Counted from the first letter of the stretch, positions 1 to 10,740 are shown. The stretch is DNA of 64,000 nt from Prorocentrum cordatum (GCA_963575745.1 CAUYUJ010020615.1:1366470-1430469), one strand, 5' to 3'. Numbers and translations: made by a program. The notes: generated by a model from the sequence alone, not told the origin.

Positions 1-1076
1 GTGCCGGGCAATCTCTGCGAGGGACACCCGCGAGCCAGACATCCAGCGGGCGTCGCCGCCCCTCGCGGGCGTGCCGCGCGGCTTCGCCTCTCCCACGGAG
101 ACGCCAGGCCGGCGACCGCGGGCAGGGGCCACGAGATCGACATACGCCCACCGCTGCTGGCCAGGTCCATCCTGGGCCCACGAGGGGTACCTGCGCTCCC
201 CTGGCGTGGCCAGGGAGGCGGCGGCGCCCTCCTGGGCCCGAGGGGGAGCTGGGCACCCGCGGCAGACACGTCTGGACCTCGCCGCCCGAGCGGGGCGCGG
301 GAGGCTGCGCGTGCGCAGCCCGCGATTCAGGCCTGACTCGCGCCGTCCTGTGCTGGGCGGCGCTCGGGCGTGCCACCGCCCAGGCCCCCTACGCGAGGGG
401 TCCTCGGTGGCGGTGGCCCATGGCTCCTGGGGAAGCAGAGACGGTACCGATACCGTCACTCCCCGGACCTCTCCTGGGGAGCGTTCGGACCCAGATTTCG
501 ACGCGAATCCAGCGGTGGCGACGAGGGCCTCCCAGGAGGCCCGGAGAAGGGGGAAACGAGGCGAAATGCATTCCAAATTTTGTAAGAAAAGGGAGGGGGT
601 CACAATTTTCCCACACGGCCGGTCTTAGACCCCCCCCCCCCGAAAAGCCATGAAAGGGCGGCCTCTTGCCCAGACACTACTGAAACCTTCCAAGACATCT
701 CACATCAGGACCCCCCCAGAGTAAACCTCCTTGGGTATATCCCGATCCAGATTTCGAGGCGCACCTGGCGTCGGCGACGAAGGCTTCTCCCAGGAAGCCC
801 TGGACAGGGGAAAATGCGGCAAGGGTAGCGCTATGGGTACCTTCTCGCCCTCTGAAGACCAGGCGCCCCGCGGCCCCGCCCGCCAGCGCGCGCAGCGCGC
901 GCAGCAGGCGGATCCGCGCGCGGCCGGCGCGGGCGGTCGCACAGCCTGGGCAGCACCGAGGCAAGCCTGCGGCACGAGGAGCGAGAGCAGAGGGTCGTCG
1001 GGCGAGCTGCCGCCAGGGAGCCCAGGGGGCCAAACTTTTGTGGGAAGCAGCAAGACAAGAACCGACCACCAAAATG
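1..1076. other. GC-rich DNA with one duplicated block, no gene
   Basis: No convincing gene is visible; open frames here are the long random frames expected in GC-rich DNA and have no family motif. A block beginning CCAGATTTCGA at 491-560 recurs diverged at 747-820 (shared core GGCGACGA, then a CCCAGGA stretch and a G-rich end). A weaker match lies near 35847. This is a low-copy dispersed repeat of unknown type. Confidence 0.5.
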
Positions 1077-1189
1077 CTTAGAAAAACATGGCGCACACAA
1101 TGAACCGCGGAACGAGGCCCAACAATAAAGGGAACGAAGAAACGTTTCCAACATAACCAATGCCAAACAAAAACAAACAACATAACAAA

Positions 1190-1365
1190 GCGTTTAAATC
1201 CGCTGGCCCCCTTGCGAGGCCACCAGGCTGCGAAGATGAGGATTGCAGCTCCCTGTTCCAGTTGCAGCATCCAGTCTCCACTGTTACAGTCCTGCTTTCT
1301 GCTTCTTTACTGTTAATGGTTGTTGTCCGCGCGAAGGGCAGGAACCCAAAACGCATTTTTTGCAT
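1190..1365 (+). repeat. Dispersed repeat, copy 1 (partner at 45826-45965)
   Basis: The stretch runs from a GGCCCCCTTGCGAGG-like start through CTCCACTGTTACA to TTGTTGTCCGCGCGA. The same order recurs at 45826-45965 (GGCCCCCTTGTGGGG, TTCCACTGTTACA, TTGTTGTAGACCGCGCGA). It is a diverged two-copy dispersed repeat in the same orientation. No coding function is apparent. Confidence 0.6.
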
Positions 1366-1426
1366 TAGCGCGCCCTGGGAGGGTTCTGAGAATTCGCGTG
1401 GAAGGGCGTGGGACACATAAACATAC

Positions 1427-1650
1427 ATGATATTCGCGCCCCCGAGGGCATAACCCCGAGTGAATTCTACAATACTCGCGCTCCCGAAGCCATGACCCAC
1501 CGTAAATTACACCATAGCTGCGTCCCCGAAGCCATACTCCTTTTGTAAATTACAACGTAGCTGCATCCCCGAGGCCACAAACCTTAGTACATTACAGCAT
1601 TTTCGCGCCCCCAAGTCCGAACGCCCTTGTAAAATACGCTGCCGAGGAAC
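1427..1650 (+). repeat. 42-43-bp tandem repeat, 5 units
   Basis: Five units carry the anchor CCCGAAGCCATAA; anchors fall at 1441, 1483, 1525, 1568 and about 1610, a spacing of 42-43 bp. Each unit runs anchor, CCTTNGTAAATTACA, then a CATAGCTGCGTC-like end. A second array of the same family is at 3400-3760. Units have drifted by several substitutions each, so the array is old. The intervening DNA to 2026 holds nothing recognisable. Confidence 0.85.
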
Positions 1651-2026
1651 CCCATGCACTTAATTAAAATCTCACGTGCTTGTTGATGTGTATTATGTGT
1701 GCGCAATCCTGCATTCTGAGCCCTCGTCGCGGCTGTTTCCCCATGCGTCATCCAACGCCATATTGCTTGAACCTCTTCCCTCTTCCCAGCCTTCTACCCT
1801 CCATCGAGGACAGAGTCGAGGTTGTGAACGAGGGCCGTTTCCTGGGGAGGCAACGAGCAACGCGGCAATGCAAGACGATCTGCCACATCGCGCCGAGTCA
1901 GGGGGCCCACTGTGGAGGCCAGTGCCAATCAACCCCCTTGCGCAATCGCTTTAGGGAGCCTCTAGAGCGATCCTTTCTCCCTCGCTCCATGCTGCACTAT
2001 CCCGCACCGCTGCCTCCCTTTCTCGC

Positions 2027-2850
2027 TTAGGCGGGCGTATTTTTCCTGACTTTGCCACGTGCAGTCTCCGCTTCTGTCACCGCGTCTCTTCGACGGAGAG
2101 TCTCTGGACGCGCGCGCAAAAGAATTGCAAACAAGACGTAATCTTCTCGCGTGCAATCTACGAGTGCCCTTCGATGAAAAATCTCTGGGCTGCGGTTGGC
2201 ACGTGGACAAAAAATGGGCGGGCGATCCGAAATCGTCAAGGAGCGGCGAGGGCCGCGCGAATTCGACGCGGCTGGACCGCGCTGCCTTCGTCGGAAAGAC
2301 TCCGGCGCTCGTGCACTTCAGCGACCTCGCGCCGCCGGCAATATCCATTGGCGTGCCAGGGCGAGAGCCTCGATCTCCTGCGTCTCCGTTGCCATGCGCT
2401 CATCGAGCTTCTGGAGTGCTGCTCTGAGCACGGGCGGAGGTGGGCCCTTCTGCAAGACCTCCCGCGGCGGCGGCCGAAGTAAAAGCAGATCGTCCGTGCA
2501 AGCTCCAGTACAGGTGCGGCCACCAAGTCTCCTCTCTATCCTCCGGTCTGCCAATGCTCGTGTCCTGCGCGCAGTCGATGGTCACCCCAGTGCGGATCGT
2601 CTGGCCATGTGACGCGGTGGAAGTCAGGAAGCGCCCGTGCGTGAGCGCGCACCCATACCTTTTGACCCGGTGCGCTTTGTTGGCGCTTGTCCACTTGAAG
2701 TTCGCCTATATGCGCGGGAAACAGAACAGGCCGTTCGCCTTCTCTTTGTGGATTCCGAAAAAATTGGTGAGGGCGGCGACCACGTCCGGGCTCTGCTTCT
2801 CAAACTTGTGCACCTGCAGCCAGATTCCGGCAGGCAGAAAGTGCGAGCGT
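2027..2850 (-). pseudogene. Degraded protein-coding remnant, unassigned
   Basis: On the minus strand several adjacent frames read like ordinary protein. Near 2810-2640 a frame contains HKFEKQSPDVVAALTNFFGI, interrupted by TAG at 2706-2708 and then continuing. Near 2470-2320 a different frame contains ALQKLDERMATETQEIEALA. Near 2130-2030 a third frame ends in ARGKVRKNTPA. The frame changes imply indels or lost intron boundaries. I do not recognise the family; a retroelement accessory ORF is only a guess. The right end abuts a 91-bp tandem repeat. An exon of a live intron-containing gene cannot be excluded. Confidence 0.3.
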
Positions 2851-3062
2851 GTCACGAATAGAGGGCGCACTGAAGGACCACCCCCTGCGCACCCCCCAGT
2901 GGTGTCGAGAAAGTGCCGCGGCTGCCACGCTCTGCGAGCGTGTCACGGATAGAGGCCGCACTGAGTGACCACCCCCTGCGCCCCCCCAGTGGTGTCGAGA
3001 AAGTGCAAGAAGGATTATCAGGCTGCTCCGCGCTGAGAGACCAGCCCCTGTGCACCCCCTCA
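2838..3062 (+). repeat. 91-bp tandem repeat, 2 units plus a partial third
   Basis: GCGAGCGTGTCAC occurs at 2843 and 2934, each followed by a GATAGAGG-type stretch, GACCACCCCCTGCG, and AGTGGTGTCGAGAAAGTGC. A degenerate third unit (GAGACCAGCCCCTGTGCACC) ends near 3060. The following 230 bp is TG/CG-alternating low-complexity DNA. Confidence 0.85.
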
Positions 3063-3297
3063 TGTGTATGATGCGTGTGCGATTGTATGTGGGCGTGTGT
3101 CTCTCGTGTGGATGCCCAGCATGTGGTGCACGCGCCTTGACTGTATGACGCATGCAATGAACAAGCTAGGTGTGCACTATCATTGAATGATGTGTGTGCG
3201 AATATGTGCATGCGTGCGGCCGTGTGTATACGCGTGTCTCATGTATGTGCCGTGCAGGTGTTGCGTGTGGGTGAAAGGAAGAAGGAAGAGGGAGAAG

Positions 3298-3350
3298 GGG
3301 AGGAGGAGGAGGAGGAGGAGGAGGAGGAGGAGGAGGAGGAGGAGGAGGAG
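3298..3350 (+). repeat. (GGA)n microsatellite
   Basis: An uninterrupted GGA trinucleotide run of about 50 bp at the end of a purine-rich stretch. Confidence 0.95.
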
Positions 3351-3399
3351 ACGCGGGTGCGACGCGGCAGGGAAGAAAACCAGAACCCCACGAAGCATG

Positions 3400-3760
3400 T
3401 GGGGAATTACGCAGTATTCGCTCCCCTGAAGCCATAAGCATTCGAATCTGAATAAATATTCGCGTCTCCAGGGCCATAAACCTTCGTAACTTGTACCATG
3501 CCTGCGTCCCCGAGGCCACAAACCCTATCAAAGTACACCATGCTCGCGTCCCCGAAGCCATAAACAATCGTAAATTATGCAAAATATTTGCACCCCCGAG
3601 GCCATATTCCCTAGTAAATTGCACGATAGCTGCGTCCCCGAAGCCACAAACCTTCGTGAATTACAGAAAATCGCATCCCCGTAGCTAACACCATCGTAAA
3701 TTGCCCAATATTCGCGCCACCGAAACCATAAACCCTCGTAAGTTAGCATTGACCCTCGCG
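3400..3760 (+). repeat. 41-44-bp tandem repeat, about 8 units (same family as 1427-1650)
   Basis: Anchors of the type CCCGAAGCC recur at about 3425, 3467, 3508, 3551, 3595, 3637, 3678 and 3719, so the period is 41-44 bp. Between anchors lies ATAAACCNTCGTAAATTAC followed by a short variable stretch. It is the same repeat as 1427-1650, separated by about 1.75 kb that includes a coding remnant, suggesting one array split by insertion or two independent expansions. Confidence 0.85.
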
Positions 3761-3814
3761 TGGAGTCCTGGCATTGCTTCGCGTCAGCGTCCAAACATCC
3801 CAACACAGCTCTGG

Positions 3815-3880
3815 CAAGTCCCATTCTAAGAGAGGCTGGCCGGCGGCATGGGGGCGAACCCCTTACGGATCAACACCGGA
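3815..3880 (+). repeat. Short dispersed repeat (partner at 51205-51270)
   Basis: GGCCGGCGGCATGGGGGCGA followed by CCCCTTACGGATCAACACC matches GGCCGGCGGCAGGGGCGA and GCCCTTACGGATAACCACC near 51218. Both follow a GAGAG stretch. This is a two-copy block with no coding signal. The region to 4260 is otherwise unremarkable except a G-run of about 17 at 4089-4107. Confidence 0.6.
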
Positions 3881-4259
3881 AAATACATAATAAACAACAG
3901 CCGAAAACGAATCGAACAACAAAACAAAAGACCCAAGCCAAACTACCTAGCGTTGTGGTCGGCCCTCGGCCGAAACCACATGGAACCCCAAAGGACATGC
4001 TGGTACTGTGCTCCCCCCCATCAGAGGCACACGCCCACACCGAACATGCAGCACAAACACACGCAACACCTCGCATTTGAGGATAACGCGGGGGGGGGGG
4101 GGGGGGCGATGCCGACAACAAGAATCATCTTACACTCATGCGCCATATTTCGACATGCCACATGCATGAATCATGATGCACCCCCCTTTTCGCAAGGGAA
4201 TTCTATCACAAGGGGGCGATATTCCCACACTAACATCCCCTGCCTAAGGAAGTGGAGCC

Positions 4260-4645
4260 AACATCACTTCCGAGCCAGGCGCCTCGCGTCGTCCCCAGGC
4301 GTTCCCTGGCGCCCCCCAAGCGTTCCCGAGCGCTTGAAAGAGCCCAAACGCGCTTCCAAATGCTCGCTCACCAGGTGCTCCCAAGCGCTCCCCAGCGCTT
4401 CCCAGGCGATCCCAAGCTTTGCCCAGGCGTTGCCCATACGCTGCCAGGCGCTTCCCCGGCGTTCCCCAGCGGCCCCCAGCGTTTCCAGGCGCTCGCGGGC
4501 GTTTCCCAGGCGCTCCTTAAGCGCTTCCAAGCGCTCGCGGGCGTTTCCCAGGCGCTTGCGGGCTTCCCAGGCGCTCCCTGGGTGCTCCCAGGCGCTTCGA
4601 TGCGCTCGCGGGCGCTCCCCGACACTTGGGGAAGGTCTACACCTC
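4260..4645 (+). repeat. Degenerate GC-rich minisatellite
   Basis: Units of about 10-15 bp around CCAGGCGCTC and TTCCCAGGCGCT repeat across nearly 400 bp, with longer repeats (CGCTCGCGGGCGTTTCCCAG appears twice near 4490-4560). Both strands stay open in several frames, which is a consequence of the repeat and not evidence of a protein. Confidence 0.8.
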
Positions 4646-5199
4646 GGCGGCGGACAACGGCTGGCTTTTCTATTTGGCGGAGCGCAGCACCGGCGTCAGC
4701 CTGAGTTCTACCTGTGGGCTCGACTAGCGCTAGCTCCTCGCCACCGATAGCGGTCGAGGTCGAAAGCGCGACCCAACGGATTCGCGCGTTAGCTCCGAAG
4801 CGAAATTCGGTCTCTAGCGACGTGCCAAGCTGCGCTACGCATCGCCAATGCGTCGGCAAACTGCTGTGGAGAGCAACCCGCTGGTCGTCTGGATCTTGTC
4901 CCGCACCGCCACTGCATCGGCCATCGAACCGTTGCATAAACGATCGTTGCATAAACGCTGAACAAGTCGCTTGGCGCTGAGTCGTTGTCGTCGACGCGAT
5001 GAGTTCTGTATGTTATGGGTCTTGAGTGGGTGGGACACGCCCAGCAGGCTTCGAGCGGGGCTACTGGGCACTAAACCCTACACCCTGAAGGTCCTGGGCC
5101 TGCCTGACGCTTGCAGGGCAATCCGTGTATACCCACCTGTATAAGCTGTTGCCCCTGACCTTCCCGCATCAGGCTGCTAACTGCAATATAAGGATTATG
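4646..5199. other. No feature seen
   Basis: Moderately GC-rich unique sequence. A short perfect duplication (CGTTGCATAAACGATCGTTG, around 4928-4955) is the only internal structure. No gene or RNA signature was recognised. Confidence 0.4.
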
Positions 5200-5550
5200 C
5201 TTGCCGAGGGGGAAAAAAGGAGTGACAAGAGCCCCGCGAGACACCCCAAAGGCGCCACTGGAGACCACCCAGGAGGCCCAAAAAGAAACCCCAACAGGGC
5301 CCCCAAGCGGCCCGCAAGAGGCCACGAACGCGCAAACAAACGCACTCGATGGAAACAAGACGGGCCGGCGGAATGAGCAAAGCGATCCGCCGCCCCACTG
5401 GGTACGGCGTGTGAGATCGCCGCCGCACGGTCTGCACGAGTTCTTTCCCCTCGGCCCCTTGCCCACGCACTCTTCGTACCCATGCCCTTCCTCACAGCCC
5501 TTGTAATCCCTCCTGGGGTTCCCCCCCGCGACCTGCTCATTCCGCCGGCC
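5200..5550 (+). repeat. Fragment of composite element with a 17-bp inverted repeat
   Basis: The left part (5215-5355) is a loose run of AGGCCC/CAAGAGG-type words. It ends at GGCCGGCGGAATGAGCA (5363-5379), which matches the right end of the composite elements at 54727 and 59950. The exact reverse complement, TGCTCATTCCGCCGGCC, occurs at 5534-5550. So this is an element end facing an inverted copy of itself 154 bp away. Confidence 0.6.
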
Positions 5551-6713
5551 AGGGGGCCTGGGCTGCGGCGTGGCTGCCTTTTTGCGATCACTTCCGTCCC
5601 AAAACGGCGCCCCTTTCACGTGCTCGGCTTCTGAGCACCACCGGCTCTCTCAGACACGTCTCTGGGAGCCCACTGGGCCGAATTTGGAGGCCTCTCGGGG
5701 CTCTTTCTAGGCTGATCTTGACCGCCCTTCGGGCCATCAACGGCCGTCCCAGATGCCTCTCCACCTCTCTTCGAGTCTCATACATCAGAAACCACCCACA
5801 CGCAAACTACATTGTAAAACACATCAAATTCTGACGATTCTGTCCTTACTGGGCTGTTCCCGGCGCCTCTCTTGGAGCTCCCGTGTATCTTGAAGGGCTC
5901 TTGCGGCGGCCATCTTGGAACATGCGGGTGCTCTCTGCGGCCGCCCTGACAGCCTGTCGGGGCCCTGCACGCCCGTCTCGACTCCTTTTTGTTTCTGTCG
6001 TGAGCGGTCTTGGGCGCGCGCAGGGGGTCCCTCCTGGAGAGCCCTTCCGAGGCCCCAAAACTAACTGGTGATGCTGTTTTCAGCCTCTCCGTATCCCTCT
6101 TCGGTGTCGTCCGCACTGTTCCACACCCTTGGGTGCCCTTGCGCAATGTTTTTGCAACCTCCTGGAGCACTCTCCGCATCCTTCTGGCGTCTTTGCAAAC
6201 CCTATGGGCCCATCTTCCACCTCCCTCTCGCTCTGGGATCATTCCAATTGCCAGTTTGGTCGCGTTCTGGGACACCCTCTGGGGCCATCGTACACCCCTT
6301 CTCGCCCTCTGGAATCATTTCAATTGTCCTCCTGTTCCTCCACCCACCCTCCCACAGTCTCCACTTCCCTCCCAAACATGCACGATCCAAAAAAGGTGGG
6401 GCGGCGGTGTCTGCCCCCTCAGGGGCATCCGATTAACACATAATGTTTGTCGACAAAAGAAAACCTGACATGAGCTCCCCGAGACACCCCCAAAAGGCAA
6501 CACCCAAAAACCCCCCTGGAGGTCCGTTGGAGGCCGCACTTCGCCCCCCCCCCCCCCCCACCCCCGCGAGGCGCGATGCGCGACGCGCCTCCGCGCGCGC
6601 GCGAGGCCGCCCTGGAGAGAAGGACACCTCCCCGAACCCGGGCTGTGACGCGCGGGGCGCGATGACCTCCGCTAAGATGAGGGGCGACGATTAGGGGGGG
6701 GACAGGCATAGGC
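5551..6713. other. No feature seen
   Basis: No gene is recognised. The segment is of mixed composition with a C-run at 6546-6559. Frames such as 6010-6468 (plus) are open by chance and carry no motif. Confidence 0.4.
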
Positions 6714-6878
6714 GGGGGAACATCGACTTGGAATCGGCGATATTTTCGCCGATAGGTCGGCGATAGATAGGCCCCCGAAAGTAAATCAGCACGCTCCTGG
6801 GCAGGTTGGGGCTATCGGGCCCCTATGGGCGATGAATGGGCGATTGTGGGTCGATGCATCCCCCCCTGTGCCTATCCA
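6714..6878 (+). repeat. 165-bp dispersed 'ATCGGCGAT' element, copy 1
   Basis: The order is GGAATCGGCGAT, a short loop, CGCCGATAG, TCGGCGA, then CTCCTGGGCAGG, GGGCTATCGGGCCCCT, GGCGATGAATGGGCGATTG, and TCGATGCATCCCCC. The same order recurs at 22541-22690, 27300-27470 and 43843-44012, and partly at 20335-20420, all in plus orientation. The front can fold as a short hairpin (ATCGGCG/CGCCGAT). It looks like a short non-coding dispersed repeat; whether it is a mobile element or RNA-derived is unknown. Confidence 0.75.
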
Positions 6879-6939
6879 ACCCTATCAATGCTTGACCCTG
6901 ACAAGATGAAGCCAGGGCGAGGATACATTCGGGTGAGGC

Positions 6940-7065
6940 TGAGATCCAGCGATCCAGCGGCGGCTCTGGAGGATGTCTCGGGCGCCGCTGCCTTCTCAGA
7001 GCGGTCCAGAACGCTCTGAGAGCGTTCTGGAACGCTCTGGAACGGATTGGTCCCTGTCCCAGCCC
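6940..7065 (+). repeat. Dispersed hairpin element, copy 1 (partner 19815-19930)
   Basis: GGCGGCTCTGGAGGATGTCT, GGGCGCCGC and CCTTCTCAGAGCG occur in the same order in both copies. At 7006-7030 the sequence CCAGAACGCTCT, one base, AGAGCGTTCTGG forms a perfect 12-bp stem. In the partner copy the stem is kept despite changes. It lies 60 bp downstream of the ATCGGCGAT element. Confidence 0.7.
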
Positions 7066-7185
7066 CGCTCGATTCGCGCCTCACACTCAGGCGCCCCTCC
7101 GGCGAGCCATTTTGGTGAGCCCTCTGGGCCAAGGCCATTCCAGGACTCCCCGTGAGGAGAGCAGACCAGGGTGGTAAGCTGCCTG

Positions 7186-7189
<4 letters not shown>

Positions 7190-7220
<31 letters not shown>

Positions 7221-7263
7221 GGGGGGGAAGAAAGAGAGAGAGCGAGAGAGAGAGAGAGAAGGA
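7190..7263 (+). repeat. (GA)n microsatellite
   Basis: Two GA runs are separated by a short G-rich interruption. Confidence 0.95.
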
Positions 7264-8060
7264 AGGGCAGAGACAGAGAGCACGCGGAAGGGGGTGATCG
7301 AGAACTGACAGAAAGTAGGTTTGGATACAGCCATCGTGCTGAACAAAGAACAACGGGACTTCTGGCCACGGTGAGCTCAGGCTGCGAATCGGCTGCCCGA
7401 CCTAGATCTAAGGAACGGCCCAAAAACCTGTCACTCCTGAGCCCCAAGTTGCATTCCGCAGCTTCTTGACTGTACGTCCCCCTGGCAGCAGTCTTCGCAG
7501 AGCGGGGGAGAGCAACATAAAAGTGGCAGAATGAATTGAGGTAGGGCAGATGTGCGCCTCAACATTGCCGCACGACCTCTTCTAATCAGCCGAGCGGCCG
7601 ACGCGACCATCATTGGGTGCCTCTAATCCGACGGCCCGCACCCTGCGAGGCAGTCAATCAAACCAGGGCCGACACGTAGTATTGCCTTCAACTGATGTTC
7701 CGTACGTGTTTGTAGCCCCACGTTCGCTCTCTCCTGCCTCCCTTATGCAATCTTCCAGAAGGGAACAAGCGGTTTCTAAGCCTGCACTACCTCGGCGACT
7801 GACGACTCTCACGAGCCTGTTTACCGCTCCCACGGCCCCTTTCCCTCCTGATCATCGCAGACAAACGCAAGTCTCGCTATCCGATTACATGATCGAGTGG
7901 GTGCTGAGCATGCTCAGGACTGAAGGTGAATCCAGGAAGACATTCCCAACCCTTCGTCCTCCTGCAACTGTCGCTGATGATGTTCCTGCTCATCCTCGTG
8001 CTTCTCCTGCTGTTCCAACTCCCGCTGCGGCTGCTGTTGTTCCTCCATACAGTCGATTCG
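7264..8060. other. No gene supported
   Basis: A long plus-strand frame (7613-8671) covers part of this stretch, but its translation is low in complexity and changes character at the repeat at 8065, so I do not call it a gene. Confidence 0.4.
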
Positions 8061-8064
8061 TGTA

Positions 8065-8175
8065 TGAAGGACGGGTGGTAACGACGCAAGACCCCGAGAG
8101 GCCGAAGTTCGGATCGTTGGGGCGGCGGGCGACCAGTGGAGACGACAAAGGACGGGCCGCAGAGGCGCGGACACG
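8065..8175 (+). repeat. Dispersed repeat (partner 34030-34160)
   Basis: TATGAAGGACGG, GACGCAAG, GGGCGGCGG, CAGTGGAGACGACAAAGGAC and GGGCCGCAGAGGC match TATGATAAGGAAGG, GACGCAAG, GGGCGGCGG, CAGTGAAGACAGCAAAGGAC and GGGCCGCAGAGGC near 34030-34155. A short third trace, GATGCAAGGGCCTTGGAACG, is at 59055. On the minus strand the shared part reads PLRPVLC.LHW, which may be chance. Confidence 0.65.
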
Positions 8176-8414
8176 AGGACACCCTGGAGGAAGGCGCGCG
8201 TCCTCTCTGGGCGCGTTGACCGTCGTCTCGTTCGGCGACGCGCTCCACCCCACCCGACCGCACAGCAGCTCCCAGACCTGGACCAGCGGAGGGAGGGGAT
8301 GGGGGCGGGGTGCCCGCCCCACGCGGCTCCCCAGTGCGGGCTGGGCGGCGGGAACCGGAGGGGATCGGCTCATCAAGGGGCACCGGAATCCAGAAGGGTG
8401 CAGAAAGACCCAAC

Positions 8415-8560
8415 TGACGCCGAAAACCAGCAGGAGGCCGAAAACAAGGAGGGGCGCCGAAGACCCAGAAGAGGCCGAGAACCAAGGATGCGGCGAAAAT
8501 CACGCGGGCGCCGAAAACCAAACGGGGCGCCGAACACCAAAAGGCACCAAGGCAGGGCGC
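8415..8560 (+). repeat. About 22-bp GC-rich minisatellite
   Basis: Units of the form GGCGCCGAAAACCAAAAGG repeat about six times with substitutions (CGCCGAAAACCAGCAGG, GCGCCGAAGACCCAGAAG, GGGCGCCGAAAACCAAACGG). Confidence 0.75.
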
Positions 8561-10012
8561 AACGGACGGCCCCGGAGCGCTGCTGCCAGAAGCGCACCCG
8601 CACGCTCCTGGGGGAGCTCCAGGCGGATCTCCACGGAGATGCCGAGTCCGGGAGGCGCGCGGCCTGCCTGAAGGGTCGGTGGCCTGGGGATTGGTGAGGG
8701 GGCGGCGGCGAACAGCGGCCAGCCTCTTCCATACTCTACGGGCGGGAGCACAAAGAGGTAGCACTGCTGTCAGCCGAAGGCGACAGGTGGCGGCAATTAG
8801 GACGTGAGCCACCAGAGACTGCAGGGCAGGGCAGCAGATGCTCGAGACGTTGTGGTATCAGCTTGCTTCCTGTAATGACTAGAGTGCGACAGTCGCACCT
8901 GTAAGGGCGCATCCGTAGCAAAACGGCAGTGGATTCCGTGATCAAGCAGCCTGACCGAGGCCAACTGGAGTCCTCACAGCAAGAGTGTGGATCGGGGTGA
9001 AGGTCGAAGTATCCAAATGCGTGAACAACAACGCGTAAATTTGAGAAGCCGTGACAGCTGCAGCCTCAAACGAGGTACACCACTGTGGCAACTTCTTTGA
9101 CATTGCAGCCTGGAGGGGAAGATGCACACACTCCCTGCCCAGAAAGCATCCCCATTTCGTGACGCCCCCACTCAGTCGTCCTCTGGCACGCAGCCGTGGC
9201 GAAGGAGGCACGTTCGAGGGTCGGCGCAGCTGCCAGGACGCTCGGCGAGCGAGGGAGCGCAACCATCGATCGCCTGCTTTTTCGCATTAGTCTTCTTTGT
9301 CCTTCGTTTCGTGCCATGTTCGTCTTCGGTATGGTACAGGTTCCTTGCCATCGTCTGTACTCTCGGTCTTCCGCTGTGTTCGGTATGCTCGGTGTGAACA
9401 TGTCACATGTCGGTGCACCCCGAGTATCAGTATGCTCTGGTATCTTTCCCCATCGCTCCTCATCCCCTTCCTTCTCCCGTCTCATCGTCCTCATCCGCGT
9501 TCCCGCCCCTGGCCCCAGTGGGACGTGGCGGGGGGGGGGGGAGCGCGGATGAGGATGAAGGACGGTTCCACCGCCTCCTCCTCCTCCTCCTCCTCCTGTT
9601 CCTCCTCCTCCGTGTGGGTGGAATCTGCCAATCGAGATATGCAATGTCTGGATTTTTCTCAATACGCAATGCCCTGAAGTCCCGATCCTTTCCCAGGTCC
9701 CGCTGCTCACCCCGAATAGTCCTATGACGGCCCTGAAACCCGTAGAGGCCCCCCGGAGACCGAAGACGACGAACAAAAAGCGAAGGTTTTCTTATTCGGC
9801 TCTTCGACATTGGGCGGAAGGGGGGGGTGAGAGGGGCGGGTCTGGCTCCGGACCTTTGCTTAATACGACTGTTTGCAACAGTACATCCTGTGGGGGAGAC
9901 TCCACCTGCCAAAAACAGGCAAGACCTACTCGATGGGGGGGAGGGGGTGCGAGGGCCCGCGCCGATCGGCAAAAGAATGATTACGAAAACCAGAAAACGA
10001 AGCATCGTTGAC
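8561..10012. other. No gene seen; small (TCC)n at 9574-9617
   Basis: Unique sequence without recognisable genes. It contains a G-run at 9531-9541, a TCC microsatellite at 9574-9617 and a G-rich patch at 9818-9842. The moderately low-GC part at 8820-9060 has no RNA-gene hallmark that I can see. Confidence 0.4.
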
Positions 10013-10150
10013 GCATGATTAGGCGACGTCGGCGACGCATCGGCGACGTCGGTGTGGAGAAAATTGGGCTCCGCAACGAGCCGCACGGCCGATGCATCGG
10101 CGATGCGGCGCGATCCTCCAACCCCACCTGCTCTGACCCCACCTGGGAGG
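10013..10150 (+). repeat. Dispersed repeat with CATCGGCGATG core (partner 28100-28230)
   Basis: GTGGAGAAAATTGGGCT, GAGCCGCACGGCCGATGCA and TCGGCGATGCGGCGCGATCC correspond to GTGGAAAAAATCGGGCT, AAGCCGCATCGCCGATACA and TCGGCGATGCGGTGCGATCC near 28148-28210. The core is partly self-complementary. It shares the GGCGAT word with the 165-bp element but has different flanks, so I keep it as a second family. Confidence 0.7.
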
Positions 10151-10539
10151 CCTATAGAAGCCCGTCTCCAGGGCCCCGGAGACCGAAGGCGACGAACGGA
10201 GACCCGTCCTGCTCTGCTCCCGGGCGCTGCACGTCCGGGAGCACAGCTGCTCGCACGCACCGGGGCCGGCGGAGGGCGCGCCCATGGCCTCGTGTCGGCC
10301 GAGGGCCGCGGGGGGGGGGGGCACGTCGGCGACAGGTCAGGGGCGTCCATGGAGGGGGGCGTCCAGGAGGGCAGCGAGCGTGCTCGCCTGACGGTGCTGT
10401 CAGCGGCCGCCAAGATGGATGCAACGGCTCTGCGTCAAGGAAGAAGGCCTTTCGAGATCCGCTGTACATGCTCGGGGCCCTTCTCGGACTTCCCCTGGCA
10501 CTCTCCGACCAAATGATGGGAGGCGGCTGTAACTCGGAA

Positions 10540-10740
10540 GTGGCCAAGGGGGGCGTCCAGGAGGGGGCGGCGCAAATCGCGGCCCGCGGCATGTGCGCGG
10601 CCCCAGGGGGGGGGCGTCCAAGAGGGGGGCGCAAGTCATGGCCGGCGGCGTGCCCAGGAGGGGGGGCGTCCAAGAGGGGGCGCAAACCATGGCCAGCCGC
10701 ACGTGCGCGGCCCAGGGGGGGGGGGCCCCAGGGCGTATTG
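10540..10740 (+). repeat. G-rich tandem repeat
   Basis: GGGGGGCGTCCAAGAGGGGG-type units repeat four times, separated by CGCAAATCATGGCC/GCGGCCCGCGGC-type stretches (period roughly 55-70 bp). The upstream interval 10151-10539 has no recognisable gene. Confidence 0.7.

Noticed and set aside
7105-7118. Second spliced-leader relic (AGCCATTTTGG)
   Set aside because: Only 11 bases match, the following bases diverge from the leader end, and no ORF follows. The GGCCATTTTGG match near 38331 (minus) was rejected for the same reason.
7613-8671. 352-codon plus-strand ORF
   Set aside because: It crosses the boundary of a dispersed repeat (8065-8175) and a minisatellite (8415-8560), has no motif, and overlaps an equally long minus-strand frame.
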